NCBI GenBank assembly: GCA_017478485.1
Contig: JAFVDI010000003.1
Span: 248,001-312,000, forward strand
From: Clostridiales bacterium
GTDB taxonomy: Bacteria; Bacillota; Clostridia; Saccharofermentanales; Saccharofermentanaceae
DNA: 64,000 nucleotides
Reading direction: 5' to 3'
Below, one piece after another: positions 1-8,238 of this stretch. The position numbers and the translations under genes were made by a program. The number at the start of each line of letters is the position of its first letter. Position 1 is the stretch's first letter. The notes beneath the pieces are model-generated. The model saw only the letters and a list, made by a program, of their open reading frames with translations. It did not search any database and was not told the DNA's origin.

Positions 1-1
1 G

Positions 2-613
2 TTGAACAGTGTTAATCGTTATGATTATTCTGAACCTGATGATCCTGTTCCGGCTGGCGATTTCTTCTGCACGATAACTAACCCTGACATAGACGGCAGG
101 GGAGAAGTTCAAGTTTTGGCTTATAATCCTGATGCTGAGCGCCTCGTTGTCCCCAATACTGTTGATTGGAACGGTCAGACATATAGAGTCACACGTTTAA
201 ATGGAAATATCGTGCTAAATCAAAACACAAGTTTAAAATCATTGGTGATCGGTTCTAATGTTGTTGAAATTGGTAATAATGCATTCGCTAATTGCACTGA
301 GCTCGTATCAGTAACAGGCGGAGCAAAGCTCAAGAAGATCGGAGCAAGAGCTTTTTCTAATTGCCCTAAGCTTAAAGTTTTCAGTATCTCATCTAAGACG
401 CTTTCGAAGATCGGTCCTTATGCATTTTCCGGTGACAAAGCACTTAAGGCATTGCAGGTCAAAAAGACCACAAAGCTCACAAAGTCAGGAGTTAAGAAGT
501 CCCTCAAGGGTTCTTCGGTCAAGACTGTCAAAGTTAAGAAATCCAAGGTAAAGAAGTACAAGAAGATCTTCAAAAAGAAGAACTGCGGAAAAAAAGTTAA
601 GGTCAAGAAATAA
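2..613 (+). CDS. BspA-like LRR surface protein, C-terminal part (cut by window start)
   Basis: This is the C-terminal part of a secreted leucine-rich-repeat protein of the BspA/LRR_5 type; the reading frame is open to the left edge, so the true start and signal peptide lie outside the window. Visible are a beta-rich stretch ending in a YRVTRL-like segment, LRR_5-type repeats (SLVIGSNVVEIGNNAF, LKKIGARAFSNC, LSKIGPYAFSG) and a lysine-rich tail of about 50 residues ending GKKVKVKK. The same tail occurs in the next two genes and in the LRR gene at 58297, so they are paralogues. The family is usually extracellular and binds host or substrate surfaces; the specific ligand is unknown. A strong terminator follows. 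Confidence 0.85.
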   Translation: MNSVNRYDYSEPDDPVPAGDFFCTITNPDIDGRGEVQVLAYNPDAERLVVPNTVDWNGQTYRVTRLNGNIVLNQNTSLKSLVIGSNVVEIGNNAFANCTELVSVTGGAKLKKIGARAFSNCPKLKVFSISSKTLSKIGPYAFSGDKALKALQVKKTTKLTKSGVKKSLKGSSVKTVKVKKSKVKKYKKIFKKKNCGKKVKVKK

Positions 614-625
614 GAATTTTATAAG

Positions 626-658
626 AGGGCTGCTCATGTGAGCGGCCCTTTTTATTTT
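626..658 (+). terminator. Rho-independent terminator after first LRR gene
   Basis: Stem arms AGGGC-T-GCTCA and TGAGC-G-GCCCT with a 2-nt loop (one G.T pair) are followed by TTTTTATTTT. It lies 13 nt after the stop codon. Confidence 0.85.
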
Positions 659-763
659 CGTGAATTACGGGGCAAATCTGTAATATGCGTGTAATTTTCC
701 GCCCGCAGTAGTAAACTATTTTGCGTTGGTGTTTTTTTTATTTATATAAAGTTGGGGGAGATC

Positions 764-2749
764 ATGAAACATCTCAAAGTAACTTCCGCGCTGCTTTCAG
801 CGGCAATGTGCATGTCAATGGTCATGGCGCCGGTTACGGTCATGGCTGACGAGACAACTGCGACCGAGGAAACACAGATCGAAGAGACCGAAAAGCAGGA
901 AGCAAAAGAAACGGAAAAACCCGCTCCGAAAGAGACGGAGAAGCCTTCTGGAAGTGAAACTGAGAAACAGGAGCCTAAAGAGACTCAGAAGGAAGAACCT
1001 GCTGAATCAGAGAAAGAAGAGCCTTCAGAGTCCGAAAAGCAGGAAAGCGAAGAAAAAGAACCTGAAGTTTCAGAAGAACCCAAATTTGAAGATGAGGATT
1101 TTGCTGATGCTGCCAATGCACTTGTTTCAGGCGTGTGCGGCAAAAGCGTCAGGTTTTCGCTGGCTGAAGACGGCACACTGAAGATCTGGGGTAAGGGCGC
1201 CATGTATGAAAAAACAGAATGTCCCTGGAAGAGTTATTCAAGCCATATAAAGAAAGTCATCATCTATAAAGGCGTTACCACGATCTGTCAGGGTGCTTTT
1301 TTTGAATGTAACTATCTGACCAGCGTATCGCTTCCCGGCACATTAAAGAGCATCGGTACAGCTGCATTTTTGGAGTGCTACGGCCTTACAAAGATAGTAA
1401 TCCCGAAGAGTGTTACTTCGATTGGTGAGGCAGCGTTTTTTGATTGTGAAAATCTTGTCAGTGTTAATATCCCTTCAGGTGTAACAAAGATCAGTCCGTC
1501 TCTTTTTTATAACTGCTATAAACTCAAGAAGATAACGATTCCACCCAAAGTAAAGGTTATCGGTGATTCGGCTTTTTACTCCTGCGAAAGTTTAACGAGT
1601 ATAAAGATCCCTGGAAAAGTAACTTCGATCGGAACCGCCGCTTTTTCTTGTTGTGTCAATCTTACCAGTATTGTTATTCTGAACAGCGTAAAGACTATAG
1701 GCGAATACGCTTTTTCTAAAACAGCTCTTACTAAAGTTACGCTTCCTTCCGGAGTGACAAGTATTCCCGGTTATGCTTTTCAGGACTGTAAAAATCTTAA
1801 GAGCATTGTTATTCCCAACGGCGTGAGGTCGATCGGTGTTTATGCTTTTTCAGAATGCAGCGAACTTACCACTGTAACCATTCCTGCAAGTGTCAAAACG
1901 ATCTGTACTTATGCTTTCAATGAATGCAATAAACTTAAGATCGTTAAGATTCCGATCTCGAGCGTAACATCCATTGCGTATAGGGCTTTCTACAAATGCT
2001 CCGGTCTGACAAGTTTTAATATCCCGTTGTCGGTAATACTTATCGACAGCCAGGCTTTTGCTGAGTGTACTAATCTCGGAGATGTATGGATAAGCAAAAC
2101 CATGAGCAAGAAGATAACGGATTCCGTCTTCGAAAATTGCGGTAAGCTTAATCTGCAGATATATCCTTATCTGGCCTATGGTGATGATGTAATTGCAGGA
2201 AATGCCCTTTATATGGTAATGAATCCTCAGATAAACGGAACCGGAACTGTCGAGATGGTCGGTTATATGGATTCGGAAAGAATAGTCATACCGGCATATA
2301 TTACAGTCGACAAAGTTAAATACAGGGTTACGAAGGTGCTGGATGGTCTGTTTAAGGGCAATAAGACCATGAAGACTCTTGTCATCGGAGCAAATCTCGT
2401 AAACATAGCTGACCAAGACTTTGCCGGCTGCATTAACCTTGAATCCGTGACAGGCGGAGCAGGAATTAAGACGATCGGAGCAAGAGCCTTTGCAAACTGC
2501 CCGAAGCTTAAAACTTTCAACATCATATCCAAGAATCTTTCGAAGATAGGCGCTTATGCGTTCGCCAGCGACACAAGCCTTAAGACTCTTCAGATAAAGA
2601 AGACAACCACGCTTACAAAGGCCGGGGTCAAGGGATCACTTTGCGGATCAGCTGTTAAGACTGTAAAGGTCAAGAAAAAGAAGATCAAGAAGTATAAGAA
2701 GTTTTTCAAGAAGTCCAATTGCGGTAAAAAGGTTAAAGTCAAGAAATAA
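764..2749 (+). CDS. BspA-like secreted LRR protein with 12 LRR_5 repeats
   Basis: A 661-residue secreted LRR protein. The ATG at 764 is chosen over the upstream TTG because GGGGGAG lies just before it and the protein then begins with a clear signal peptide (KHLK, a hydrophobic core, then cleavage near VMA-DE). Next comes a Glu/Lys/Pro/Ser-rich acidic linker (about residues 30-105), an entry module (GVCGKSVRFSL, LKIWGKGAM), twelve 22-24-residue repeats of the form AFxxCxxLTxVxIPxxVxxIG, a spacer module (GTGTVEMVGY, YRVTKV), two more repeats, and the basic tail ending GKKVKVKK. No LPxTG motif or transmembrane anchor is visible, so attachment may depend on the basic tail (inference). The next gene starts 20 nt downstream and is probably co-transcribed. 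Confidence 0.88.
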   Translation: MKHLKVTSALLSAAMCMSMVMAPVTVMADETTATEETQIEETEKQEAKETEKPAPKETEKPSGSETEKQEPKETQKEEPAESEKEEPSESEKQESEEKEPEVSEEPKFEDEDFADAANALVSGVCGKSVRFSLAEDGTLKIWGKGAMYEKTECPWKSYSSHIKKVIIYKGVTTICQGAFFECNYLTSVSLPGTLKSIGTAAFLECYGLTKIVIPKSVTSIGEAAFFDCENLVSVNIPSGVTKISPSLFYNCYKLKKITIPPKVKVIGDSAFYSCESLTSIKIPGKVTSIGTAAFSCCVNLTSIVILNSVKTIGEYAFSKTALTKVTLPSGVTSIPGYAFQDCKNLKSIVIPNGVRSIGVYAFSECSELTTVTIPASVKTICTYAFNECNKLKIVKIPISSVTSIAYRAFYKCSGLTSFNIPLSVILIDSQAFAECTNLGDVWISKTMSKKITDSVFENCGKLNLQIYPYLAYGDDVIAGNALYMVMNPQINGTGTVEMVGYMDSERIVIPAYITVDKVKYRVTKVLDGLFKGNKTMKTLVIGANLVNIADQDFAGCINLESVTGGAGIKTIGARAFANCPKLKTFNIISKNLSKIGAYAFASDTSLKTLQIKKTTTLTKAGVKGSLCGSAVKTVKVKKKKIKKYKKFFKKSNCGKKVKVKK

Positions 2750-2768
2750 GGAAAGGGGAAGGATTGAA

Positions 2769-4292
2769 ATGAAAAAGCTTAAAGTAACTTCTGCGATACT
2801 TTCAGTGGCTATGTCCGTGTCTATGGTCATTGCACCGGTTACGGTAATGGCTGATGAGACATCTGTTCCTGAGGAAACACAGATCGAGAGACCCGAAAAG
2901 CAGGAGACGAAAGAGACTGAAAAGCCTTCTATAAAAGAAACTGAGAAGCAGGAGCCTGAGGAATCTCAAAAAGAAGAGCCTGCCGAAACTGATAAGCAGG
3001 AAGCATCAGAAGAGAAGGAGCCTGAGACTGAGGAAACTGAAGTTTCGCAGAAGCCTGTTGCTGAAGCTGAAGATAAGAAAGAGGCTTTAAATGCCATAGC
3101 TTCAGGAAAGTGCGGTAAGAATCTGAAGTGGTCATTAAGTAACGACTATGTATTAACGATCTCCGGTAAAGGTTCCATGTACGGTTATTCCGATAAGTCT
3201 TTGGCGCCCTGGATAGCGGATTATTATCAAAAGATCACGAAGATCGTTGTTTCCAATGGAGTAACTGCGATTGGATCTTACGCTTTCTATTGGTGTGAAA
3301 ACGCGACAAGAGTATCGCTCCCGAGTACATTAAAGATCATAGCAAACCATGCGTTTTACAAATGCGACGGCTTGAAGGAGATTAAGATTCCCGCTAACGT
3401 AAAAACTATAGACAGTCAGGCATTTTCGGAGTGCTCGCAATTGGAAACTCTCACACTGCCTCGTATCGGATTGGAAACTATCGGTGAAAAGGCTTTTGAA
3501 CAATGCCAAAGCCTTACATCTTTTATAGTTCCATTAACCGTTACGAGCATAGGTGATAATGCATTTTATAACTGCAAAAAACTTGCCTACGTCTGGATCG
3601 GCCAATATCAGGATTCGCTTACAAATAGCAATGCTTTTTCATATTGCAGTGATAAGCTGAACAAGGTTGTCCATGATTATTGTACAAAAGGTGAAATCTT
3701 TGACGGCATGGGTTTAACAAGCTATAAAGTGCTTAATCCTGCCTTGGACGGAACAGGAACAGTTGCTTTGGAATCATTTGGTGCTACTGTTGAAACACTT
3801 GTGATCCCCAATGCTGTTACACATTACGGATCCGATTCAGGTGAAAGTGTCAAATACAAAGTTACAAGCATACAGACAGCAGAAAACATGGTGCTTTCCA
3901 TACCGCACATTTTAAAGAAACTCGTAATCGGATCCAATGTTGTTTCGATCGAAGATAAAGCCTTCTCGGGCTGCCGGTGTCTTGAATCCGTAACAGGCGG
4001 CGCAGGACTTAAGTCCATAGGCACAAGAGCTTTTGAAAAGGGCCCGAAGCTTAAAGTGTTCAACATCACATCCAAGAATCTCACAAAGATCGGAGCTTTT
4101 GCGTTTGCTGCTGACACAAGCCTTAAGACCGTTCAGATTAAGAAGACCACAAAGCTTACAAAGTCAGGTGTGAAGAACTCCATGAAGGGATCTTCGGTCA
4201 AGACGGTAAAGGTCAAGAAGTCTAAAGTTAAGAAGTACAAGAAGATCTTCAAAAAGAAGAACTGCGGTAAGAAAGTCAAAGTTAAGAAGTAA
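2769..4292 (+). CDS. BspA-like secreted LRR protein
   Basis: A 507-residue paralogue of the preceding gene with the same plan. It has an N-terminal signal peptide (MKKLKVTSAILSVAMS, cleavage near VMA-DE), an acidic Glu-rich linker with repeated ETEKQEPE-like units (about residues 30-110), a GKCGKNLKWSL entry module, about six LRR_5 repeats (AFYKCDGLKEIKIP, AFYNCKKLAYVWI), a GTGTVALESF spacer module, two further repeats, and the lysine-rich C-terminus ending GKKVKVKK. Its last 120 or so residues are nearly identical to those of the truncated gene at the window start. An AAGGGGAAGG ribosome site precedes the ATG. It closes a three-gene LRR cluster and a terminator follows. Confidence 0.88.
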   Translation: MKKLKVTSAILSVAMSVSMVIAPVTVMADETSVPEETQIERPEKQETKETEKPSIKETEKQEPEESQKEEPAETDKQEASEEKEPETEETEVSQKPVAEAEDKKEALNAIASGKCGKNLKWSLSNDYVLTISGKGSMYGYSDKSLAPWIADYYQKITKIVVSNGVTAIGSYAFYWCENATRVSLPSTLKIIANHAFYKCDGLKEIKIPANVKTIDSQAFSECSQLETLTLPRIGLETIGEKAFEQCQSLTSFIVPLTVTSIGDNAFYNCKKLAYVWIGQYQDSLTNSNAFSYCSDKLNKVVHDYCTKGEIFDGMGLTSYKVLNPALDGTGTVALESFGATVETLVIPNAVTHYGSDSGESVKYKVTSIQTAENMVLSIPHILKKLVIGSNVVSIEDKAFSGCRCLESVTGGAGLKSIGTRAFEKGPKLKVFNITSKNLTKIGAFAFAADTSLKTVQIKKTTKLTKSGVKNSMKGSSVKTVKVKKSKVKKYKKIFKKKNCGKKVKVKK

Positions 4293-4302
4293 TTGAATAT
4301 AG

Positions 4303-4329
4303 CCACCTTCAATATGAAGGTGGTTCTTT
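4303..4329 (+). terminator. Terminator at end of LRR cluster
   Basis: A perfect 9-bp stem, CCACCTTCA and TGAAGGTGG, with an ATA loop is followed by TTCTTT. It lies between the convergent LRR gene and PHP-phosphatase gene. Confidence 0.8.
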
Positions 4330-4334
4330 AGTAC

Positions 4335-5153
4335 TTACAATGGTTCGAAAACGGGTTTATGTGCTTTGAAATATACTGATTCCTTGAATCCTAAGGACTT
4401 CAGAAATTGGACCGCCTCATCGAAGCAGACTCCGAATGTGCCGGGGAAGTGGGAATCTGATCCCAGGCAGATCAGTTTGCCGCCCATTTCCCGGTATCTG
4501 TTGAGTACGGCAGGGTCTGGGAGGTGTCTCTTAAAGCCGCGTTCCTTATGTTTCTGGATAGATTTGGTGTTGATCTCCAGTGCTTTTCCCTTGGTGATAA
4601 GAGCTTCGAACATGCGGTCGAATTCGGCAGGACAGTCTTCGTAGAGTACGAAGTTTTCAAGATTATCTGTATACCTGTTGATGTAGTCATAGTGGGCTGC
4701 TGCGTCAAAGTTGCTGCATTTCTCGCACATCTCGGCCATTATTCCTATGTATTCCCTGTGGAGTTCCTTTTTGGGAAGCTTATAGCATTCGCGGTCGACA
4801 TAGAAATCCTTTCCTCTGAACAGGTGATTGCTGAGCAATACGACGTCGAACGGGTATGAAGCAGCGATCCTTTCGATCTCATCAGCTACATGAGTCTGAT
4901 AGCCGAATTCTATGCCCATGAGGAGGTCAAGTCCTGCTGCGGCTGCTTTTTCGCGCCAGGAAGGGAAGACTCTATTGTATTCTTCGAGGTCAAACATCCA
5001 GTTGAGGCCGTCTTCGGGATAGTCCAATTCGTAGTGCTCCGTGATGCCGATACGGGTAAATCCTTTGGATGAGGCTTCAGATATAAGTTCATCTATAGAC
5101 TGGCCTGCGTCCGGGGAAAAGTGCTTAGTGTGGTTGTGTCCGTCTGTGATCAT
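4335..5153 (-). CDS. PHP-domain phosphatase, histidinol-phosphatase (HisJ/HisK) type
   Basis: A 272-residue cytoplasmic PHP-superfamily metal-dependent phosphoesterase. The metal-binding signature is complete: DGHNHTKHFSPDA at the N-terminus, GITEHYELDYP, GIEFGYQ, LSNHLF, AAHYDYINRY, EINTKS and GSDSHFPGTFG near the C-terminus. Length and motif order match the HisJ-type histidinol-phosphatases that hydrolyse L-histidinol phosphate in histidine synthesis. No other his gene is nearby, so the exact substrate is inferred; a related sugar- or nucleotide-phosphate substrate is possible. An AAGGA ribosome site precedes the ATG. It is divergent from the M18 aminopeptidase gene. Confidence 0.8.
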   Translation of the reverse strand: MITDGHNHTKHFSPDAGQSIDELISEASSKGFTRIGITEHYELDYPEDGLNWMFDLEEYNRVFPSWREKAAAAGLDLLMGIEFGYQTHVADEIERIAASYPFDVVLLSNHLFRGKDFYVDRECYKLPKKELHREYIGIMAEMCEKCSNFDAAAHYDYINRYTDNLENFVLYEDCPAEFDRMFEALITKGKALEINTKSIQKHKERGFKRHLPDPAVLNRYREMGGKLICLGSDSHFPGTFGVCFDEAVQFLKSLGFKESVYFKAHKPVFEPL

Positions 5154-5190
5154 AATTGTCCTTTTAATTACAAGTTTTATTTTTTCTTTA

Positions 5191-5199
5191 TGGTATCAT
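5191..5199 (+). promoter_or_regulatory. Probable extended -10 promoter for M18 aminopeptidase operon
   Basis: TGGTATCAT matches an extended -10 element (TGn plus TATCAT). It lies 27 nt upstream of the ATG in the 72-bp divergent intergenic region. No convincing -35 was found. Confidence 0.4.
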
Positions 5200-5225
5200 A
5201 AGTTCATTAAGAAAGAGGTGATAAT

Positions 5226-6662
5226 ATGTCCAAGAAGAAAGAGACAAAGAAGATCAAAACGAGCGAGCTTTTCGCAGATTTCCCGAACCTTTATGAGACA
5301 GCGTCTGAAGATGACATGACCGCTGCCTTTGAGTTTGCCGAAGAATACAAGGCATTCCTCGATGATTCCAAGACAGAGCGCGAGTTTGCGGCTAATGCCA
5401 TCCAGTCTGCCGAAGAACTGGGTTTTGTGGATATTGCGACAAAAGATACTCTCAAGCCCGGTGACAAGGTTTACCAGAGCATCAAGGGCAAGGGCTTTGC
5501 AGCTGCCGTTATCGGCAAGAAGGGGCCCGCTGAAGGATTCAACATCCTCGGTGCCCATATTGATTCTCCCAGACTTGACCTTAAGCCGAATCCGATATAT
5601 GAGGATAACGATACCGTTTACTTCAAGACACATTACTACGGCGGCATCAAGAAATACCAGTGGACCACGATCCCGCTTGCAGTTCACGGAGTTGTTTTCA
5701 CCAATGACGGCAAAGCTCACCAGATCGTTGTAGGTGAGAAGGAATCCGATCCGGTATTCTATATCACAGACCTTCTCCCTCATCTCGGCAATGAGCAGAT
5801 GGTTAAGAAGGCTTCTGATTTTATTCCCGCAGAAGATCTCAATGTGGTCATCGGCGGAATTCCCTGCACGGATGACAAGAAGACACATGACATCTTCAAA
5901 GCAGGCGTATTAAAGCTCCTTTATGAGCAGTACGGCATTAAGGAGAAGGATTTCGTTTCTGCGGAGATCGAGATCGTTCCCGCAACACATGCAAGAGACG
6001 TCGGTTTTGACCGCGCTTATATCGCCGCATACGGTCACGATGACAAGGTCTGCGCTTATCCCGCGTTGAGAGCTCTTCTTGCGCAGGAGAAGCCCAAGAA
6101 GACTTGCGTATGCCTTCTTACCGATAAGGAAGAGATCGGTTCTTATTCCAATTCCGGTGCAACATCCAACCTTTATGAGAACTTCCTCATGGAAGTGTTT
6201 GCGAAGGCTGAGGGCGGCATCGATAAGTTCAACACACTGAAGTTCCGTAAGGCGCTTGCTGCAACAAAGATGCTTTCCACGGACGTAACAACAGCTTACG
6301 ATCCCAAGTATGCTTCAGTATTCGAGAAGAACAACACAGCATTTATGTCTCACGGCCTTAAGATCGAGAAGTACACGGGTGCAAGAGGCAAGTCAGGATG
6401 CTCTGAAGCAACGGGAGATTTCATCGCTGAGATCACTGACATCTTCGAGAAGAATTCCATCCCGTGGCAGACAGGCGAACTCGGACGCATCGATGCAGGC
6501 GGCGGCGGAACGATCGCAGCCATCATGGCTGAACTCGGCATGGATGTAGTCGATATGGGTGTACCCGTATGGTCTATGCATGCACCGGTTGAAGTTATCT
6601 CAAAGATAGATCTTTACTATCTTTTCCTCGGATATAAAGCATTCATCGAGAACATCGGATAA
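5226..6662 (+). CDS. M18 family aminopeptidase
   Basis: A 478-residue zinc metallopeptidase of family M18 (aspartyl aminopeptidase type), which removes N-terminal amino acids from peptides in the cytoplasm. The expected metal and catalytic motifs appear in order: GAHIDSPRLDLKP, YGHDDKVCAYPALRA, DKEEIGSYSNSGA (catalytic and metal Glu), STDVTTAYDP, and the C-terminal VWSMHAPVEV carrying the last His ligand. Length is normal for clostridial members. The ribosome site AAGAGGTG lies 6 nt before the ATG. The stop codon shares a base with the start of the cardiolipin synthase gene (TAATG), so translation is probably coupled. Confidence 0.92.
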   Translation: MSKKKETKKIKTSELFADFPNLYETASEDDMTAAFEFAEEYKAFLDDSKTEREFAANAIQSAEELGFVDIATKDTLKPGDKVYQSIKGKGFAAAVIGKKGPAEGFNILGAHIDSPRLDLKPNPIYEDNDTVYFKTHYYGGIKKYQWTTIPLAVHGVVFTNDGKAHQIVVGEKESDPVFYITDLLPHLGNEQMVKKASDFIPAEDLNVVIGGIPCTDDKKTHDIFKAGVLKLLYEQYGIKEKDFVSAEIEIVPATHARDVGFDRAYIAAYGHDDKVCAYPALRALLAQEKPKKTCVCLLTDKEEIGSYSNSGATSNLYENFLMEVFAKAEGGIDKFNTLKFRKALAATKMLSTDVTTAYDPKYASVFEKNNTAFMSHGLKIEKYTGARGKSGCSEATGDFIAEITDIFEKNSIPWQTGELGRIDAGGGGTIAAIMAELGMDVVDMGVPVWSMHAPVEVISKIDLYYLFLGYKAFIENIG

Positions 6663-8221
6663 TGGCTAAGAAAAGAACGGTAGAGAACAAGACTGCGATA
6701 AAGAACAGTGTCGGAAGGATTATTGTCTTCGGACTCATGGTGATTGCGCAGATCATTGGCTTTATCGTTCTTTTGATGTATCTCGGCCACAACTATCCGC
6801 CGATCGATATCATAACCAGGGCCGTAGCTCTTATCGTTGCAATAGGTATCAACGGAAGGGACCATAACGGTGTCTTTAAGCTCATATGGGTCATAGTCAT
6901 ACTGATCGTGCCCATCCCGGGACTTCTGTTCTATATGCTCAACAACTTCAGCAGTTCAAAGCATAAGATCAGAAGACGTCTCGAGAAAGTGGACATGATG
7001 GTCTTCAGCCATCTGAACTATAACGACGATATCTTTTCCGAATTCAGGAATGAGGATCCTGCGAGAGCTTCCAATGCAAAGTACCTCAGAGGATATAATT
7101 TCCCGATCTACGAAGGTACTGATATCAGGTACTATCCCGTTGCCTACGATTGTTTTAAGGCTCAGATCGAGGACATAAAGAAAGCTGAGAGATTCGTTTA
7201 TCTTGAATATCACGCGATCGAGACCAAGGAGGCTTTCGAGCCTTTGCATGAAGCATTGAAGGAGAAGGCTGCGGCGGGCGTTGACTGCAGAGTGCTTTAC
7301 GATGACGTCGGTTCATCGGTTTTCATAAACCATAATTTCGTCAGGGTACTGGAGTCTGAAGGCATCAAGTGCAATGCCTTTAATCCCGCATATCCGTTCC
7401 TTTCTTTGTTCATGAACAACCGTGATCACAGAAAGATTACGGTTGTTGACGGCAAGGTAGGATACACGGGCGGTTATAACATCGCAGACGAGTATTTTAA
7501 TTTCGTCAATCCTTACGGCCATTGGAAGGACAACGGAATCAGGATCGAAGGTCCCGCCGTTCAGAGCCTTACTGCGATGTTCGTCGAGATGTGGAATTTT
7601 GCTGATCTGAAGCGTAAGGACTATGACATGATGGCTTTTGAAACCGTTCCTCTGACTCCCGTTGAAGGTGCAAAAGGTTATTGTGTTCCTTATTGTGACA
7701 GCCCTTTGGACAATGAACCGATTGGCGAGAATGTGTATCTGAACATGATCAACAATGCTCAGGATTACTGCTGGATAATGTCGCCTTATCTGGTGTTGTC
7801 TGACGAGATCGCAAGGGCTCTGCAGATCGCTGCGAAGAGAGGAGTTGACGTAAGGGTCATGACTCCTGGTATTCCCGATAAGAAGCTTACATACGGTGTT
7901 ACGAGATCGTATTACCACATGCTTATCAATTCCGGCGTCAGTATCTATGAGTATGCACCGGGATTCAACCATTCGAAGACGTTCATTTGTGATGACAAAT
8001 GCGCTGTCGTAGGAACTATCAACCTTGATTTCAGAAGCCTTTACCATCACTTTGAGAATGCGGTCTATATGTATAAGACCGATTGCATTATGGACATAAA
8101 GAAGGATTTCGAAGATACATTTGCGGTATGCAGGAATGTAACCGATAAATACGCAATAAGACCGAACCTGTTCGTCAGGTTTTATAAATCAATACTCAGG
8201 CTTGTAGCGCCGCTGATGTAA
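6662..8221 (+). CDS. cls: Cardiolipin synthase (phospholipase D family)
   Basis: A 519-residue membrane enzyme that condenses two phosphatidylglycerol molecules to cardiolipin and glycerol. Three hydrophobic segments occupy the first 95 or so residues (IIVFGLMVIAQIIGFIVLL; AVALIVAIGI; WVIVILIVPIPGLLFYML). Two PLD catalytic HKD motifs follow: DHRKITVVDGKVGYTGG and NHSKTFICDDKCAVVGT. The layout (N-terminal membrane anchors, then two PLD domains) is that of bacterial Cls. It starts inside the stop codon of the upstream peptidase. A functional link between the two is not obvious. Confidence 0.92.
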   Translation: MAKKRTVENKTAIKNSVGRIIVFGLMVIAQIIGFIVLLMYLGHNYPPIDIITRAVALIVAIGINGRDHNGVFKLIWVIVILIVPIPGLLFYMLNNFSSSKHKIRRRLEKVDMMVFSHLNYNDDIFSEFRNEDPARASNAKYLRGYNFPIYEGTDIRYYPVAYDCFKAQIEDIKKAERFVYLEYHAIETKEAFEPLHEALKEKAAAGVDCRVLYDDVGSSVFINHNFVRVLESEGIKCNAFNPAYPFLSLFMNNRDHRKITVVDGKVGYTGGYNIADEYFNFVNPYGHWKDNGIRIEGPAVQSLTAMFVEMWNFADLKRKDYDMMAFETVPLTPVEGAKGYCVPYCDSPLDNEPIGENVYLNMINNAQDYCWIMSPYLVLSDEIARALQIAAKRGVDVRVMTPGIPDKKLTYGVTRSYYHMLINSGVSIYEYAPGFNHSKTFICDDKCAVVGTINLDFRSLYHHFENAVYMYKTDCIMDIKKDFEDTFAVCRNVTDKYAIRPNLFVRFYKSILRLVAPLM

Positions 8222-8238
8222 GAGAAGGAGAAAGATAA

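Noticed and set aside
721-750. Promoter TTGCGT-16-TATATA ahead of the 764 LRR gene
   Set aside because: The -10 would be only about 14 nt from the ATG, leaving no room for the ribosome site in the transcript.
7313-8050. Reverse-strand reading frame of 245 codons inside cls
   Set aside because: Antisense shadow of the cardiolipin synthase gene with composition typical of a complementary frame.
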